A stretch of DNA of 64,000 nucleotides from Desulfobacteraceae bacterium (GCA_013003715.1 JABDIN010000033.1:97626-161625); one strand, 5' to 3'; shown: positions 35,909-45,254, counted from the stretch's first letter. Program-made: numbers and translations. The notes: generated from the letters alone by a model not told the origin.

Positions 35909-36991
35909 TCACTTTACGGGGTCGCAGGTGGCGGTGTCGGGATGTGTTGATATGCGATCGATAACGTCGTCGGCTATTTTGGTGAGGAATTCCGTTTTTT
36001 GGTATGCGGTTTGAATCAACCTGCGGTTTGCCGTTGTCGAATACACCGAAAATCGGTTGCTGACATTTCCGGCCAGCATGGCATTGATGTCCAGCGTTTT
36101 TACCGGGGATGCACAGGAAAAATCAAAGGAACTGAATTCCACCGTACGAACCGATTGGTTTCCGGCGGTCTTGAAGTGGATTGCTTGGTTCCGGATGTCG
36201 TAGACAATCTGCCATTTGGTATAGTCACCCTGGGCAACGCGGGTAAGCATATCGAATGCATTGGTCACGGGCGAGCCGGAGTATGTTTTGCCGTAGTCCT
36301 TGAGCATCAACGCCGCTCTTGTATACCGGGACAAAGAGTCGGGACCACTGGAAGTGTTTCCGCTGCCCCCAAAGGGTTTGCGAGACGCTGCATATGCCAG
36401 GGATTTTTCATAGGTGTGATTTGCCAGAACCTTGAATCTCAGGGTCTCTCCCGTGTGGACCTCCATGTGGCCATCCAGGAATTCAACACTGGCACAATCG
36501 CCGTTTTTGTCGGCGATAAAATAATGAACACGAGGTCCACGGGTCCGGATGCGCAGGTATTGATCCGTGGCCATGACCTCGCCGATATCGGCACTATTGT
36601 CCAATTGATATTGAATCCATTCCTGGGTGCCGAGCCCCTTGCGTGAGTCCGGCTCAGGATATCGGGTTTCGTTGAGCCAGAGAACCTCGATAACCAAACC
36701 GTTTTCATTCATCCCACCGGATGGGATATCGCGTCCATATTGGTTGAAGGTAATACTGCCATAGCGGGAAACCCATTGAAGGGGTATATTGTCCGCGGGG
36801 CCGAGGGCTGTTTTCCGGAGTCCGCGTTTGTTCACCACGACAAGGCCGTCATCGACTTCCCAGTCGTAATTTTTGGCAAAAATGAGGTGCTCACCATCGG
36901 TGAAACCGAAACTCGTACAGCAGGCAGCATCACCTGCCATAAAGCAGGCAATCAGAACAGCACCCCATGCAATCGCGAGAAGTTGTTTCAC
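35909..36991 (-). CDS. Linear amide C-N hydrolase, choloylglycine hydrolase family
   Basis: 360 residues with a signal peptide (LLAIAWGAVLIACFMAGDAAC). The Ntn-hydrolase nucleophile is the second Cys of ACCTSFGF, exposed at the mature N-terminus. Family elements FAKNYDWEVDDGLVVVNKRG, SITFNQYGRDIPSGGMNENGLVIEVLWL and the Asn/Arg positions further on are present. Members cleave amide bonds in bile salts, penicillin V or N-acyl homoserine lactones; the substrate here is unknown. A GTG at 36991, with GGAGA upstream, is preferred over the longer frame at 37024. Confidence 0.85.
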   Translation of the reverse strand: MKQLLAIAWGAVLIACFMAGDAACCTSFGFTDGEHLIFAKNYDWEVDDGLVVVNKRGLRKTALGPADNIPLQWVSRYGSITFNQYGRDIPSGGMNENGLVIEVLWLNETRYPEPDSRKGLGTQEWIQYQLDNSADIGEVMATDQYLRIRTRGPRVHYFIADKNGDCASVEFLDGHMEVHTGETLRFKVLANHTYEKSLAYAASRKPFGGSGNTSSGPDSLSRYTRAALMLKDYGKTYSGSPVTNAFDMLTRVAQGDYTKWQIVYDIRNQAIHFKTAGNQSVRTVEFSSFDFSCASPVKTLDINAMLAGNVSNRFSVYSTTANRRLIQTAYQKTEFLTKIADDVIDRISTHPDTATCDPVK

Positions 36992-37279
36992 CTCGTTGTC
37001 TCCTTCTGGTGGATGCCCAAACACGATATCGATGGTCCGGTTTGTAGATTATTGCAGAGACAGCCTTTTTTCGTCAATACCGAAGTTGGCGGGATGCAGG
37101 ATAATCGCAATTGAAATTTGACATTGAAATGTATGTATTCCCATATGGGATCGAAGAATGATCATATGAGCAGGTGCTTGAAAATGACGAAAGCCGGTCG
37201 CCCTGTGTCGGGATACCACAGTCCCGCACTATCAAATCATGCGGCACTGATGGTATCCGGTAGACGACACATAGGTGAA

Positions 37280-37951
37280 TTATTGGGTCAGCGGTGTGAT
37301 TTGCAGCGCCACACGGCGATTCTGGGAGCGGCCTTCAGGGGTGCTGTTGGAGGCTATGGGCTGGTTTTCTCCATAGCCGGCCACGAGCAGACGGGCGGGT
37401 AAAATGCCTTGATTGCCCATGTATGTGGCCACACTGCGGGCACGATCTTCGGATAATCTTTGATTATATGTTTCACTACCGACACTGTCGGTATGGCCGA
37501 TCACATCCACAGTGGTTTTTTCATATTCTTTTAATATTAGGGCCACGGAATTCAGCACTTCATGGAAATTGGTGTTGATATCCGATGATCCGGTGGAAAA
37601 GGTCACATTCCCCGGCATGTTGAGGATCAGTTGATTGCCGGATCTTGTCACACTCACACCGGAGTCGCGCAAGCGTTGTCTCAGTTTCGCTTCCTGAACA
37701 TCCATATAGTATCCTACCGAACCGCCGGCCAGGGCCCCGATACCGGCACCGATCAATGCATTGCGTTGACGATTCTTGCTGTCAGCCGTGAGCAGCCCTA
37801 TAACAGCACCGCCGGCCGCTCCGATCCCGGCGCCAATGGCCAGTTTGCTGGTCTGTTTTTCGTCGGTGTAAGGGTTTACGGTTGAGCAGGACAAAAAGGT
37901 AAAAATCACACACACAAGTAGCGCATTCACACTGAAATAGTTGATTTTCAT
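37280..37951 (-). CDS. OmpA-family lipoprotein with glycine zipper
   Basis: 223 residues. The lipobox FTFLSC places the lipid-modified Cys near residue 22. A glycine-zipper segment (GAGIGAAGGAVIGLL, then GAGIGALAGGSVGYYMD) is followed by a periplasmic OmpA-C domain: IGHTDSVGSETYNQRLSEDRARSVATYM binds peptidoglycan, and the ending SQNRRVALQI is typical. It resembles YiaD-type proteins linking outer membrane and wall. GGAGG precedes the ATG. Confidence 0.9.
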   Translation of the reverse strand: MKINYFSVNALLVCVIFTFLSCSTVNPYTDEKQTSKLAIGAGIGAAGGAVIGLLTADSKNRQRNALIGAGIGALAGGSVGYYMDVQEAKLRQRLRDSGVSVTRSGNQLILNMPGNVTFSTGSSDINTNFHEVLNSVALILKEYEKTTVDVIGHTDSVGSETYNQRLSEDRARSVATYMGNQGILPARLLVAGYGENQPIASNSTPEGRSQNRRVALQITPLTQ

Positions 37952-38139
37952 TCAAACCTCCCTGTTAGATTGAGTTGTGCTGTTTTTCTTGAGCGCTAAT
38001 TCCATATCAACGGGTCACCGCACAATCCACATAAATTACAATCGGTTGCTATGGAGATGACAATACGAATTCCCCTATGGCGGATGCCGAAATCGGACCA
38101 TAAATGGAAGCAAGAATTATACCCTCACCTGAATATTGT

Positions 38140-38562
38140 TCATGCCTCCCACACCTTCGGTGGTACGGGTTTTGCTTCTTGTATTTCTATGCGGTAGGGG
38201 GTGATCTTAATCACATTCAGATTGGGATCATCCGGACCTGTAAACATGGGGACAAGATGATCGCCCCATACCGCCTGTTTGGACGCATCATCCGTCAGGA
38301 CCTCTGCCCGTCCCTGGATTTGAAGGTAGTAGTCCAGGTTTTCGGGGGTTGACACCCCCAGTGTGAGATGAATCTCGGGACTATTGATTATTTGGCCGGT
38401 TTTCCGGGTGCCGGCGAAAGTTGCACACCAGATGGTCAAATTATTGTCGGCAAACGGCGTCACATAACGTACCCAGGGTTTACCATCTTTAGTTATCGTC
38501 GCCAAAGCGGCCACGGTGGGTGTACGCATTTTGTTGATGATGAGCGTTTTTAATTCGTCCAT
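38140..38562 (-). CDS. Pyridoxamine-5'-phosphate-oxidase-family FMN protein
   Basis: 140 residues of the split-barrel flavin fold: VAALATITKDGKPWVRYVTPFADNNLTIWCATFAGTRKTGQIINSPEIHLTLG. It ends with LDYYLQIQGRAEVLTDD, as in general-stress PNPOx-like proteins. It probably binds FMN or a related cofactor. The reaction cannot be read. GGAGAA lies 6 bases before the ATG. It stands alone. Confidence 0.85.
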   Translation of the reverse strand: MDELKTLIINKMRTPTVAALATITKDGKPWVRYVTPFADNNLTIWCATFAGTRKTGQIINSPEIHLTLGVSTPENLDYYLQIQGRAEVLTDDASKQAVWGDHLVPMFTGPDDPNLNVIKITPYRIEIQEAKPVPPKVWEA

Positions 38563-38879
38563 GAGTGTTCTCCTTTTATCGTGCGCAAATACGGCATTGT
38601 GGTGCGGATCGGATAAATATTTGCATGTGGATAGTGATCGAAAGTGAGATCAGAATATTTACCCGTCGTACCAACATTGTCAACCATGGCCGATAAATAT
38701 TATGTAAATATTGGTGGAAACTATTGAAAAAATAGATTGAATTCGGTTATAGTGGCTGATCGGCCGCTGTCCCCGATTCTCAGAATCGTAACATCTGTTC
38801 GTACATCCACCATCGTGCAGCGGTGTTTTCCATCACACATTTACACTTTCACATCCACATTGACAAGGAGATCTATACA
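38563..38879. other. Intergenic region before the response regulator
   Basis: 317 bases between divergent genes. No frame is credible. The AAGGAG of the next gene is at its right end. Confidence 0.5.
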
Positions 38880-39284
38880 GTGACTCAACCTCTGAAAACT
38901 GAATCTGCAGCTGGAAATGAAACTGTTTTGGTCATTGATGACGATGAGATGGTAATGGAAATCAGCCAGGCCTTGTTGCAGCGCTTGGGCTACAAGGTCC
39001 TTGCCGCCGGCAACGGCCATGAGGCGGTCAACACTTGCGCGGAGCCGTCCGTAAAAATCGATCTGGCCATTATGGATGTCAAGCTGCCGGATATGGATGG
39101 ACTGACATTATACGAAAAACTGGCCGATACACGACCTGAAATGAAAGTGGTCGTCTGCAGCGGCTATTCCGTGGACGGTCAGGCACAGAGCATCCTCGAT
39201 GCCGGCGCCAAAGCTTTCCTGCAAAAGCCGATTACCGTTGAAGCCCTTTCAACGACCATAAAAAAGGTGCTCGATGGCAGGTAA
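38880..39284 (+). CDS. Single-domain response regulator (CheY-like)
   Basis: 134 residues, receiver domain only. VLVIDDDEMVME carries the acidic pocket, AIMDVKLPDMDG the phospho-accepting Asp, VVVCSGYS the Ser switch and FLQKPI the conserved Lys. A 15-residue N-terminal extension precedes it. The GTG at 38880 follows AAGGAG by 9 bases and is chosen over an upstream ATG at 38823. It has no output domain, so it acts through another protein. No kinase is adjacent; the PAS histidine kinase at 41.7 kb is the nearest. Confidence 0.9.
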   Translation: MTQPLKTESAAGNETVLVIDDDEMVMEISQALLQRLGYKVLAAGNGHEAVNTCAEPSVKIDLAIMDVKLPDMDGLTLYEKLADTRPEMKVVVCSGYSVDGQAQSILDAGAKAFLQKPITVEALSTTIKKVLDGR

Positions 39285-39484
39285 ATCTACCGCGGCATAT
39301 TCCAGCCAACGTCCCGTATAGTATAGCGAAGTGATATTCATGATCCAACGGTATCGGCAGGTGCCGGTCCTGATTGGCAATTCATCATAATTTCAAGTGT
39401 GATGGATTTGGTTTGTCGGACGAACCTTCGCACAGCATCGATTACTTGTGGAAGGGCAGGTGTTCACCTGCTGTTGCGGGAACC

Positions 39485-39523
39485 TGCCTCCTTTCTTCCG
39501 GTATGTGTCGCCGGGAAAGGAGG
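39485..39523 (+). other. Strong hairpin upstream of the 6S-like RNA
   Basis: CCTCCTTT (near 39487) pairs with AAAGGAGG (near 39516), with an inner CCGG/CCGG pair. A second hairpin, GCAGGTG-TTC-ACCTGC, lies just before at about 39459-39473. The function is unknown; both may be part of a longer structured transcript. Confidence 0.45.
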
Positions 39524-39525
39524 TA

Positions 39526-39703
39526 TAAATCTTGCCGAGGGAGTTTGTCAGAGGCTTTATTAAAAGATAGAGTTTCTTTTTAGCGGGATTTTGGGATAAT
39601 AGCGTTGGCAGTTACGCTGATTGTCCCTTTTTCTATCTGGCAAAGGCTTTACGCGTAAGGCACGCGTTACTGACCGGTTATGAAGGGCCCTCGGCAAGAT
39701 TTA
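39526..39703 (+). ncRNA. 178-nt structured RNA, 6S-RNA-like
   Basis: The two ends form a perfect 16-bp stem (TAAATCTTGCCGAGGG with CCCTCGGCAAGATTTA). Inside, AGATAG/CTATCT pairs. An apical hairpin follows in which GGGATAATAGCGT pairs with ACGCTGATTGTCCC, with one bulged G and a U-G pair that only works on the plus strand. A small TTACGCGTAA hairpin sits on the 3' side of the central open region. The size and closing-stem/bubble/apical-stem layout fit 6S RNA (ssrS), the polymerase-binding regulator. No neighbouring gene supports this, and the match is by shape only. TATAAA overlaps the left end. Confidence 0.45.
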
Positions 39704-40105
39704 ATCGGGAAGGCTCTTTTGGTTATTGTCAAGTTGAATCATTTCGATTCTGATTACACATTATAGCATCAAATGTGCCAACACCACCTGTCAGGCCCAT
39801 CATTGTCACCATTCGGAAAGTTTCTATTTCATTTGAATTCAAACAAGGACTGCGCCGGCTTATCTCCGGTCGCTATTTCATCACGCGGAGGCCGCTCATT
39901 TTTTTGAGCGAGGCGCTTATCCGCTTTATGATAAATCAAACACAAGGGGTCTGATCTCATTCCGATTTGGTACTCCGGGTTACCATTTTTGCGCACCACA
40001 AGTTGTCGCGTCCGCGTTAGTTTCTGTGAACAGGCCATGACATATCCAGGGCTGACAACTGTAAAATGATACGGTCGGAATCGTGTCCAATGAAAACAGG
40101 TAATA
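39704..40105. other. Non-coding region with a small hairpin
   Basis: No credible gene. CGCTCA (39894-39899) and TGAGCG (39906-39911) form a hairpin around a T-rich loop. A 69-codon minus-strand frame (39829-40038) has no recognisable content. Confidence 0.45.
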
Positions 40106-40313
40106 TAATGTCAAATGACAAAATCCAAATGCCAAATGAAGGAATGCTGTCGTTTTATTTTCACTTTCTGATCAAAGCGATATAAAAAAGATACCATACC
40201 TTCATTTGAAATTTGAGCTTTGTCATTTGACATTATTACCGCATGTTACATCATGGCATGCCAATCTTTTAAAAGTATCTGGTGCCATGCCGAATCCACA
40301 TGCGATCACCCTG
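40106..40313. repeat. Dispersed intergenic repeat, copy 2, with 16-bp inverted ends
   Basis: AATGTCAAATGACAAA (40107-40122) and its exact reverse complement (40219-40234) bracket a core of about 100 bases. That core matches 7181-7287 in the opposite orientation. The tail 40235-40313 (CCATGCCGAAT, GATCACCCTG) matches 7288-7360 in the same orientation. No gene is present. Confidence 0.7.
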
Positions 40314-40483
40314 CAACATAATAGTCAGCGCTTGAATTCAATTCAGATATTAGGTAGGTAACCCTTCTACAATGATGGCAAAGGAATGATGCTGTTATCC
40401 TGGTTTATAATTGTTCTGAAGCCCGGACAATCGTAATTATTAACCCGTCGATTTTAGTTGGTTAAATGGTGAAAATTGTATAG

Positions 40484-41332
40484 ATGATTTTATCCTATCA
40501 CCCCTGCTTTGAAGCTGATCGAAACATTCTCTGCGCCGGACGCAAGCCGGACAGCCAGGACCGTATGGCCATAGAATCGGCCGCGGCGGTAATATTGCCC
40601 CAGGGATGCAACCCCTTATTATACCGGTTGGCGCGGAACCATTGTCCCCATGTGTTTCCCAACTATGATATGCGTTTTCAGTATCCGGGCAAAACCGGGC
40701 AGATACGATTGTTTCGGGAAACCGGTATTGCACACCCTGAAACCAAAACCTATTCTAGTGTGAACGAATTCAGAGACGCATCGGCTAAAAAAGATAATGC
40801 CGGCGCGCTGACATATCCCTTTGTGGTCAAATTCGATTGGGGGGGGGAGGGCGATGCGGTTTTTTTGGTGGATCGGGCCGAAGCGTTTAATCAGGCACTT
40901 CGCACTGCCGAACAACATGAACAAAGCGGTCAGTTTGGCTTTATCGTCCAGGAATACATTCCACACCAAAATTGTACGTTGCGTGTTGTGGTGATCGGCA
41001 GGAAACGGATATTCTACTGGCGAAAGCAAACCGGATCCTGCGGATTCGGCACCAGTGTCCGGCATGGCGCCACCATCGACCACCGGGTGTCGCCGCCGGT
41101 CATGCTGGCGGCGGAATCCGCCATTGTGGATTTTTGTCGCCAAACAAGCATCAATCTGGCAGGATTTGATATCCTTTTTTCAGAAAAGAAGTTGTCGGTG
41201 GGCAGCATTCAACCGTTAATCCTGGAGATAAATTACTATTTTGGCCGACGGGGGTTGGGCGGATCCGAACATTATTATGAACAATTGACCGCAGAAATTG
41301 AGAATTGGATCAATGAAACCGTATGCATATGA
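40484..41332 (+). CDS. ATP-grasp family protein (RimK-like)
   Basis: 282 residues. The ATP-grasp fold is suggested by ALTYPFVVKFDWGGEGDAVFLV (the lysine and flexible glycine loop), GFIVQEYIPHQNCTLRVVVIG (adenine/Mg region), and GFDILFSEKK...PLILEINYYFGRRGLGG, with the final Glu-x-Asn metal motif. The family joins a carboxylate to an amine or thiol with ATP. RimK-type ligases modify proteins or peptides with amino acids. The substrate is unknown. The end overlaps the HNH gene start by 20 bases, so the two are translationally coupled. Confidence 0.8.
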   Translation: MILSYHPCFEADRNILCAGRKPDSQDRMAIESAAAVILPQGCNPLLYRLARNHCPHVFPNYDMRFQYPGKTGQIRLFRETGIAHPETKTYSSVNEFRDASAKKDNAGALTYPFVVKFDWGGEGDAVFLVDRAEAFNQALRTAEQHEQSGQFGFIVQEYIPHQNCTLRVVVIGRKRIFYWRKQTGSCGFGTSVRHGATIDHRVSPPVMLAAESAIVDFCRQTSINLAGFDILFSEKKLSVGSIQPLILEINYYFGRRGLGGSEHYYEQLTAEIENWINETVCI

Positions 41333-41612
41333 TCTCGATGAGAAGGATATTCGCCGTGAGCGGGCAAAGGCACGGGAACTCAGGTCTTCACAATGGTGGA
41401 AACGGCGTTGCGCCAAAGGCCGATGCCATTATTGTGGTGCGGCCGTAGAGGTGCGGGCGCTTACCATGGATCACCTTGTTCCGGTATCCCGGGGCGGTAG
41501 GAGCACCAAGGGAAACCTGGTGCCTGCCTGTAAAGAGTGTAATAATCAGAAAAAACAATTGCTGCCCATTGAATGGGAAGCGTATCTGTCGTCCCTTCTC
41601 TCTCGCACATAA
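41313..41612 (+). CDS. Small HNH endonuclease
   Basis: 99 residues. A short basic N-terminus is followed by the HNH motif with two zinc CxxC pairs: CHYCGAAVEVRALTMDHLVPVS (the DH catalytic pair), RGGRSTKGNLVPACKECNNQK (Asn and second CxxC). It probably cuts DNA. The start ATG at 41313 lies within the end of the ATP-grasp gene. The neighbour on the other side is a histidine kinase, 52 bp away. Confidence 0.85.
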   Translation: MKPYAYDLDEKDIRRERAKARELRSSQWWKRRCAKGRCHYCGAAVEVRALTMDHLVPVSRGGRSTKGNLVPACKECNNQKKQLLPIEWEAYLSSLLSRT

Positions 41613-41664
41613 TCGTAAAATTCGGCTGCGAGGACTGAACAGTATAGCCATGTAAGATGAAGCC

Positions 41665-42825
41665 ATGACCGATCCTACAGATTTCGAAGAAAAGCAGCAT
41701 GAACCCGGGCCGTCGTCCATGGGGCAATCAGCGGACAATTCCCCGCGGATTCAATCGTCCAGTGGTGTGGGAAAAGACCAGCTCCTGTCGATTCTCGACG
41801 CATCACCCAATGGTGTGCTGGTTACCGATACCCGGGGGCGGGTGGAAATGTTCAATCCGGCCTTCCGGGTGCTTCTGAACCTTGCGCCGGGCACATCGAC
41901 GGGTAAAGCCCTCACGGACTATGTCACCGATGAAGGGCTGATTCATTTAATTACGGATATCGCAACCGGATGCTATGACGAAAATATCAAAATTCCGTCC
42001 TATTCCTTTTCCGTATCAAAAGACAAGTATCTCCTGGCCAGGGTTCAACCCTTTTCAGATAGCGCGAACCGGTGTCTGGGAACCATCGTCTATATCACGG
42101 ATATCTCGGCCATAAAGATGCTGGACCGGCTAAAAACGGAGTTTGTCGCCAAAGTATCCCATGAACTCCGTTCACCTCTGGCAACCATTCACGAACAAAT
42201 TGCACTTGTGATGAGCGATCTGGCCGGTTCCCTGCCGGAATCCGATGAACATCTGCTATCGCGAGCCAGGGAGAAAACCCAGGGACTGATCGCCTTGATC
42301 GGGGATCTTCTTGACCTGTCGAGGATCGAATCCGGTATTTCGTCCCAACCGCCCCGGGAAATCGTCCTGGATGAGTTGTTGGACAACATCGTTTCATTTC
42401 TGCGGACCCGCGCTGAAGCCAAAGACCAGCTTATAGAGTTCATAAGGCCTGAAACGCCAGTCCCCTCCTTGATCGCCGATCCATTGGCCCTGGAAAGTAT
42501 CTTTGGCAATCTGATCACCAATGCCATCAATTACACCCAGGATGGGGGAAACATACGCATCCGCCTTGAATCTAACGGGGAAAACGTCCGGGTATCGGTC
42601 GAGGACAATGGCTTCGGTATCGAAGAGCGCCATAGGGACAGAATATTCGAGCGGTTTTTCCGCATTAAAAATGCAAAAACCCGTTATATCACAGGCACCG
42701 GCCTGGGGTTGTCCATCGTCAAAACCCTCATGGACGCCATAGGTGGATCCATCACCGTGAAGAGCGCCTTCGAAAAAGGCAGTATTTTCATGGTGACATT
42801 TCCCAAGACCATGATTCCGTCATAA
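41665..42825 (+). CDS. PAS-domain sensor histidine kinase
   Basis: 386 residues, no membrane segment. A PAS domain covers about residues 40-150 (LLSILDASPNGVLVTDTRGRVEMFNPAFRVLL). HisKA follows with the phospho-accepting His in KVSHELRSPLATIHEQ. The ATPase domain has N box NLITNAINYTQ, G1 DNGFGIEERH, F box RIFERFF and G2 GTGLGLSIVKTLMD. It senses a cytoplasmic signal and needs a partner regulator. The nearest receivers are at 38.9 and 44.8 kb. Confidence 0.93.
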   Translation: MTDPTDFEEKQHEPGPSSMGQSADNSPRIQSSSGVGKDQLLSILDASPNGVLVTDTRGRVEMFNPAFRVLLNLAPGTSTGKALTDYVTDEGLIHLITDIATGCYDENIKIPSYSFSVSKDKYLLARVQPFSDSANRCLGTIVYITDISAIKMLDRLKTEFVAKVSHELRSPLATIHEQIALVMSDLAGSLPESDEHLLSRAREKTQGLIALIGDLLDLSRIESGISSQPPREIVLDELLDNIVSFLRTRAEAKDQLIEFIRPETPVPSLIADPLALESIFGNLITNAINYTQDGGNIRIRLESNGENVRVSVEDNGFGIEERHRDRIFERFFRIKNAKTRYITGTGLGLSIVKTLMDAIGGSITVKSAFEKGSIFMVTFPKTMIPS

Positions 42826-42876
42826 GTCCTTCATCCTTGTTATTATAAACACTCATCACCATTATTCATTGACCAT

Positions 42877-43109
42877 CCCCGCAAAGATCCTCAGGATTTG
42901 CGACTGGCGGCCACCTCTGCGTGCCCCCTAAGCAGTCCGAAGGATCTGCATACTTCACTTTCAGAAATACTCGACCTAAGCCCATTACGACTTGCGTTTT
43001 CTAAAACGCTGCGGCCTTGCTGAATACAGGTAATTGCATGTTCGATCAGGAAGTCCGCCTTTGGCGGGATCTGAACCACAAGCCACCATCTCTGGATGGA
43101 CAATATTTA
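42877..43109. repeat. REP/MITE-like repeat, copy B
   Basis: The left end forms a palindrome (CCCCGCAAAGATCC with TCAGGATTTGCGAC). Its reverse complement matches 53784-53822. The right end carries TGGATGGACA...ATTTA, shared with 35577-35596 and 53829-53847. The 230 bases between hold no credible gene. The rest of the gap before 43249 is featureless. Confidence 0.45.
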
Positions 43110-43248
43110 GCTAAATAATCTTACCGTTATTAGCAAATGCTAATGTTCAGATAATCCGCTCATAACCTTATGTTGTTATGCATGAACCATGGGCAGAGGA
43201 ATTGAATTTCTGTTTTTAACGAGCGGAATCAAAATGAGGAGGAATATC

Positions 43249-44685
43249 ATGAAATTCGGTAATACGATTCACGGATTTTTGGGTCTGATACTTGTATTGT
43301 CGCTAACGATTATGGCCGGATGCGGTGGAGGTAGCGGTTCAGGGTCATCCGGCGACATTGGGGACGACCCGATTGAGCCGGCGTTCAATACGTCGGATTT
43401 CTCGAATCCCGCTATGATTGACAATCCCTACCATCCCCTGACACCTGGTGTGGTGACGGCATACCGGGCCGATACCGAAGATGGCCTGGAGACCATTGTG
43501 GTCGAGGTGCTGACGGACACCAGGACCGTCGCCGGTATTGACTGTGTGGTGGTGAGGGACCGGGTTTTTCTGGATGATCTTCTGATGGAAGATACCCATG
43601 ACTGGTATGCCCAGGATGATGCCGGTAATGTGTGGTATATGGGGGAAGATGTGATCAATTATGAATATGATGATGACGGAAATCTGATCGAAACCAACAG
43701 CGATGGCGCCTGGGAAGCGGGCCTTGATGTTGCCGGTGCCGGCAGCATCGCGGAGCCCGGAATTCTGATCAAAGCCGTACCGGTGGTGGGTGATTCATAT
43801 CAACAGGAATACTATGCGACCGAAGCGGAAGACATGGCTGAAGTTGTGGAAACCGGACTTTCCGTGACCTTGTCGGACGGTAGCGCATACCAGGATGTAG
43901 TGAAGACCCGTGAATGGAATCCATTGGAAGAAGGTTCGGACGAGTTTAAGTATTTCGCCGCCGGAACGGGTTTGCTGAAGGAGGCGTCGGCCGATGGTGA
44001 GGAGGTCGTTGAACTGAAAGGCGTTTTTTTGACCGGAATAGATATGGTGCCGGATTTAGGTGCGGCTGTTTTCACCGCACCCGGTACCATTGACCATGAC
44101 CTGTTGCCACTGACACCAGGTTCGACTTTGACTTATGAGGCTGAAACCGAAGACGGTACGGAAACGATTATTGTGGAGGTGTTGCACGGGACCCGCGTTG
44201 TGGCCGGTGTTTCCTGTGTGATCGTTCGGGACACGGTCACCCTGGACGGCGTACTCATTGAGGATACCTTCGACTGGTTTGCGCAGGATGATGGTGGCAA
44301 CATCTGGTACATGGGAGAAGAAGTTGTAAATTATGTGTATGATGACGATGGAAATTTAATTGAAACCAATGATGACGGTTCCTGGGAAGCCGGTGTGGAC
44401 GGCGCATTACCCGGTATCCAGATAAAGGAAATGACGGTTGCCGGTGATTCATACTATCAGGAATACTATCCGGATGAGGCGGAAGACATGGCCATGGTTG
44501 TGGCCCTGGCCCTCGATGTTGAAATGGCCGATGGAACGATTTACGAAGATTGCTTGCAGACCATCGAATGGAACCCGTTGGAACCCGAAACACTGGAGTA
44601 CAAATATTATGCGCCTGGCGTCGGTCTGGTAAAAGAGGCCCTGGTGGGAAGTGATGAAGAGACCGTGGAACTGGTGACCGGTTAG
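43249..44685 (+). CDS. Lipoprotein with two tandem ~190-residue repeats
   Basis: 478 residues behind a lipoprotein signal (LVLSLTIMAGCGGG, lipid-modified Cys near residue 25). The mature part consists of two homologous halves. Each contains TEDGxETIxVEVL, a VAGxxCVxVRD segment, DWxAQDDxGNxWYMGExVxNY, then YDDDGNLIETNxDGxWEAG and a WNPLE...YKYxAxGxGLxKEA ending. The DDDGN turns could bind calcium. The family is not recognised with certainty. A GAGGAGG site lies 8-13 bases before the ATG at 43249. Surface or outer-membrane location is likely. Confidence 0.8.
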   Translation: MKFGNTIHGFLGLILVLSLTIMAGCGGGSGSGSSGDIGDDPIEPAFNTSDFSNPAMIDNPYHPLTPGVVTAYRADTEDGLETIVVEVLTDTRTVAGIDCVVVRDRVFLDDLLMEDTHDWYAQDDAGNVWYMGEDVINYEYDDDGNLIETNSDGAWEAGLDVAGAGSIAEPGILIKAVPVVGDSYQQEYYATEAEDMAEVVETGLSVTLSDGSAYQDVVKTREWNPLEEGSDEFKYFAAGTGLLKEASADGEEVVELKGVFLTGIDMVPDLGAAVFTAPGTIDHDLLPLTPGSTLTYEAETEDGTETIIVEVLHGTRVVAGVSCVIVRDTVTLDGVLIEDTFDWFAQDDGGNIWYMGEEVVNYVYDDDGNLIETNDDGSWEAGVDGALPGIQIKEMTVAGDSYYQEYYPDEAEDMAMVVALALDVEMADGTIYEDCLQTIEWNPLEPETLEYKYYAPGVGLVKEALVGSDEETVELVTG

Positions 44686-44719
44686 TGACAAATACTTTAC
44701 AGGATCAGAAAAAAGGAAC

Positions 44720-44750
44720 AGGCGATGCGGATGTAATTCCGGCATCGCCT
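44720..44750. terminator. Bidirectional terminator hairpin
   Basis: AGGCGATGC pairs with GCATCGCCT around a 13-base loop, 35 bases after the lipoprotein stop and 24 before the convergent response-regulator stop. The loop region holds an additional CGGA/TTCCG pair. Confidence 0.7.
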
Positions 44751-44773
44751 GCTCTATTCACAGATTATACGAA

Positions 44774-45166
44774 TCAGGGCAGGTTGAGCAAGCCTTTCAA
44801 ACTGGCGGTGATTTTTTCTGCCGAAGCCGGCTTGGACAGATATCCGTCGGCGTCCAGTTCGATACGGTCATACTGGGAATAGCGGGTTGATGGCCCGAGT
44901 GAAGAAACCGCCGTCAGCATGAGGATGGGAATGGATGCGAAGTTCTCATCATTCTTAAGCTCCCGGCAAACCTCATATCCATCTTTTTCCGGCATCATTA
45001 CATCCAGGATGATGGCATCCGGCGGGTTCTGCCTGACCTTATCAAGGCCTTCGACACCGTCATACGCTATCTCCACCTCAAACCCGTCCCGTTCAAGATT
45101 GCCCTGGATAATCGAACAAAAATCCGGTTCGTCGTCCACAACGAGTATCCGTTTCTTGTCAACCAT
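44774..45166 (-). CDS. Single-domain response regulator at the end of the met/hdr operon
   Basis: 130 residues, receiver domain only: ILVVDDEPDFCSIIQ, AIILDVMMPEKDGYEV (phospho-Asp), ILMLTAV (Thr switch) and LSKPAS (Lys). The ATG at 45166 has GAGGGG upstream and is preferred to one at 45181. It follows metF by 88 bases in the same direction. It may be part of that transcript, but no kinase is adjacent. Confidence 0.9.
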   Translation of the reverse strand: MVDKKRILVVDDEPDFCSIIQGNLERDGFEVEIAYDGVEGLDKVRQNPPDAIILDVMMPEKDGYEVCRELKNDENFASIPILMLTAVSSLGPSTRYSQYDRIELDADGYLSKPASAEKITASLKGLLNLP

Positions 45167-45254
45167 GAAACAGCCCCTCATCCGAAGCGGGTTGGAAACC
45201 GGTTAACCCGGCTTCGGGTTCAGCCAATGCGGTTTCTGTCCTTCTCACAAGAGC

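Noticed and set aside
39829..40038. 69-codon minus-strand frame near the 6S-like RNA
   Set aside because: No recognisable motif; overlaps hairpin sequence in a gene-free region.
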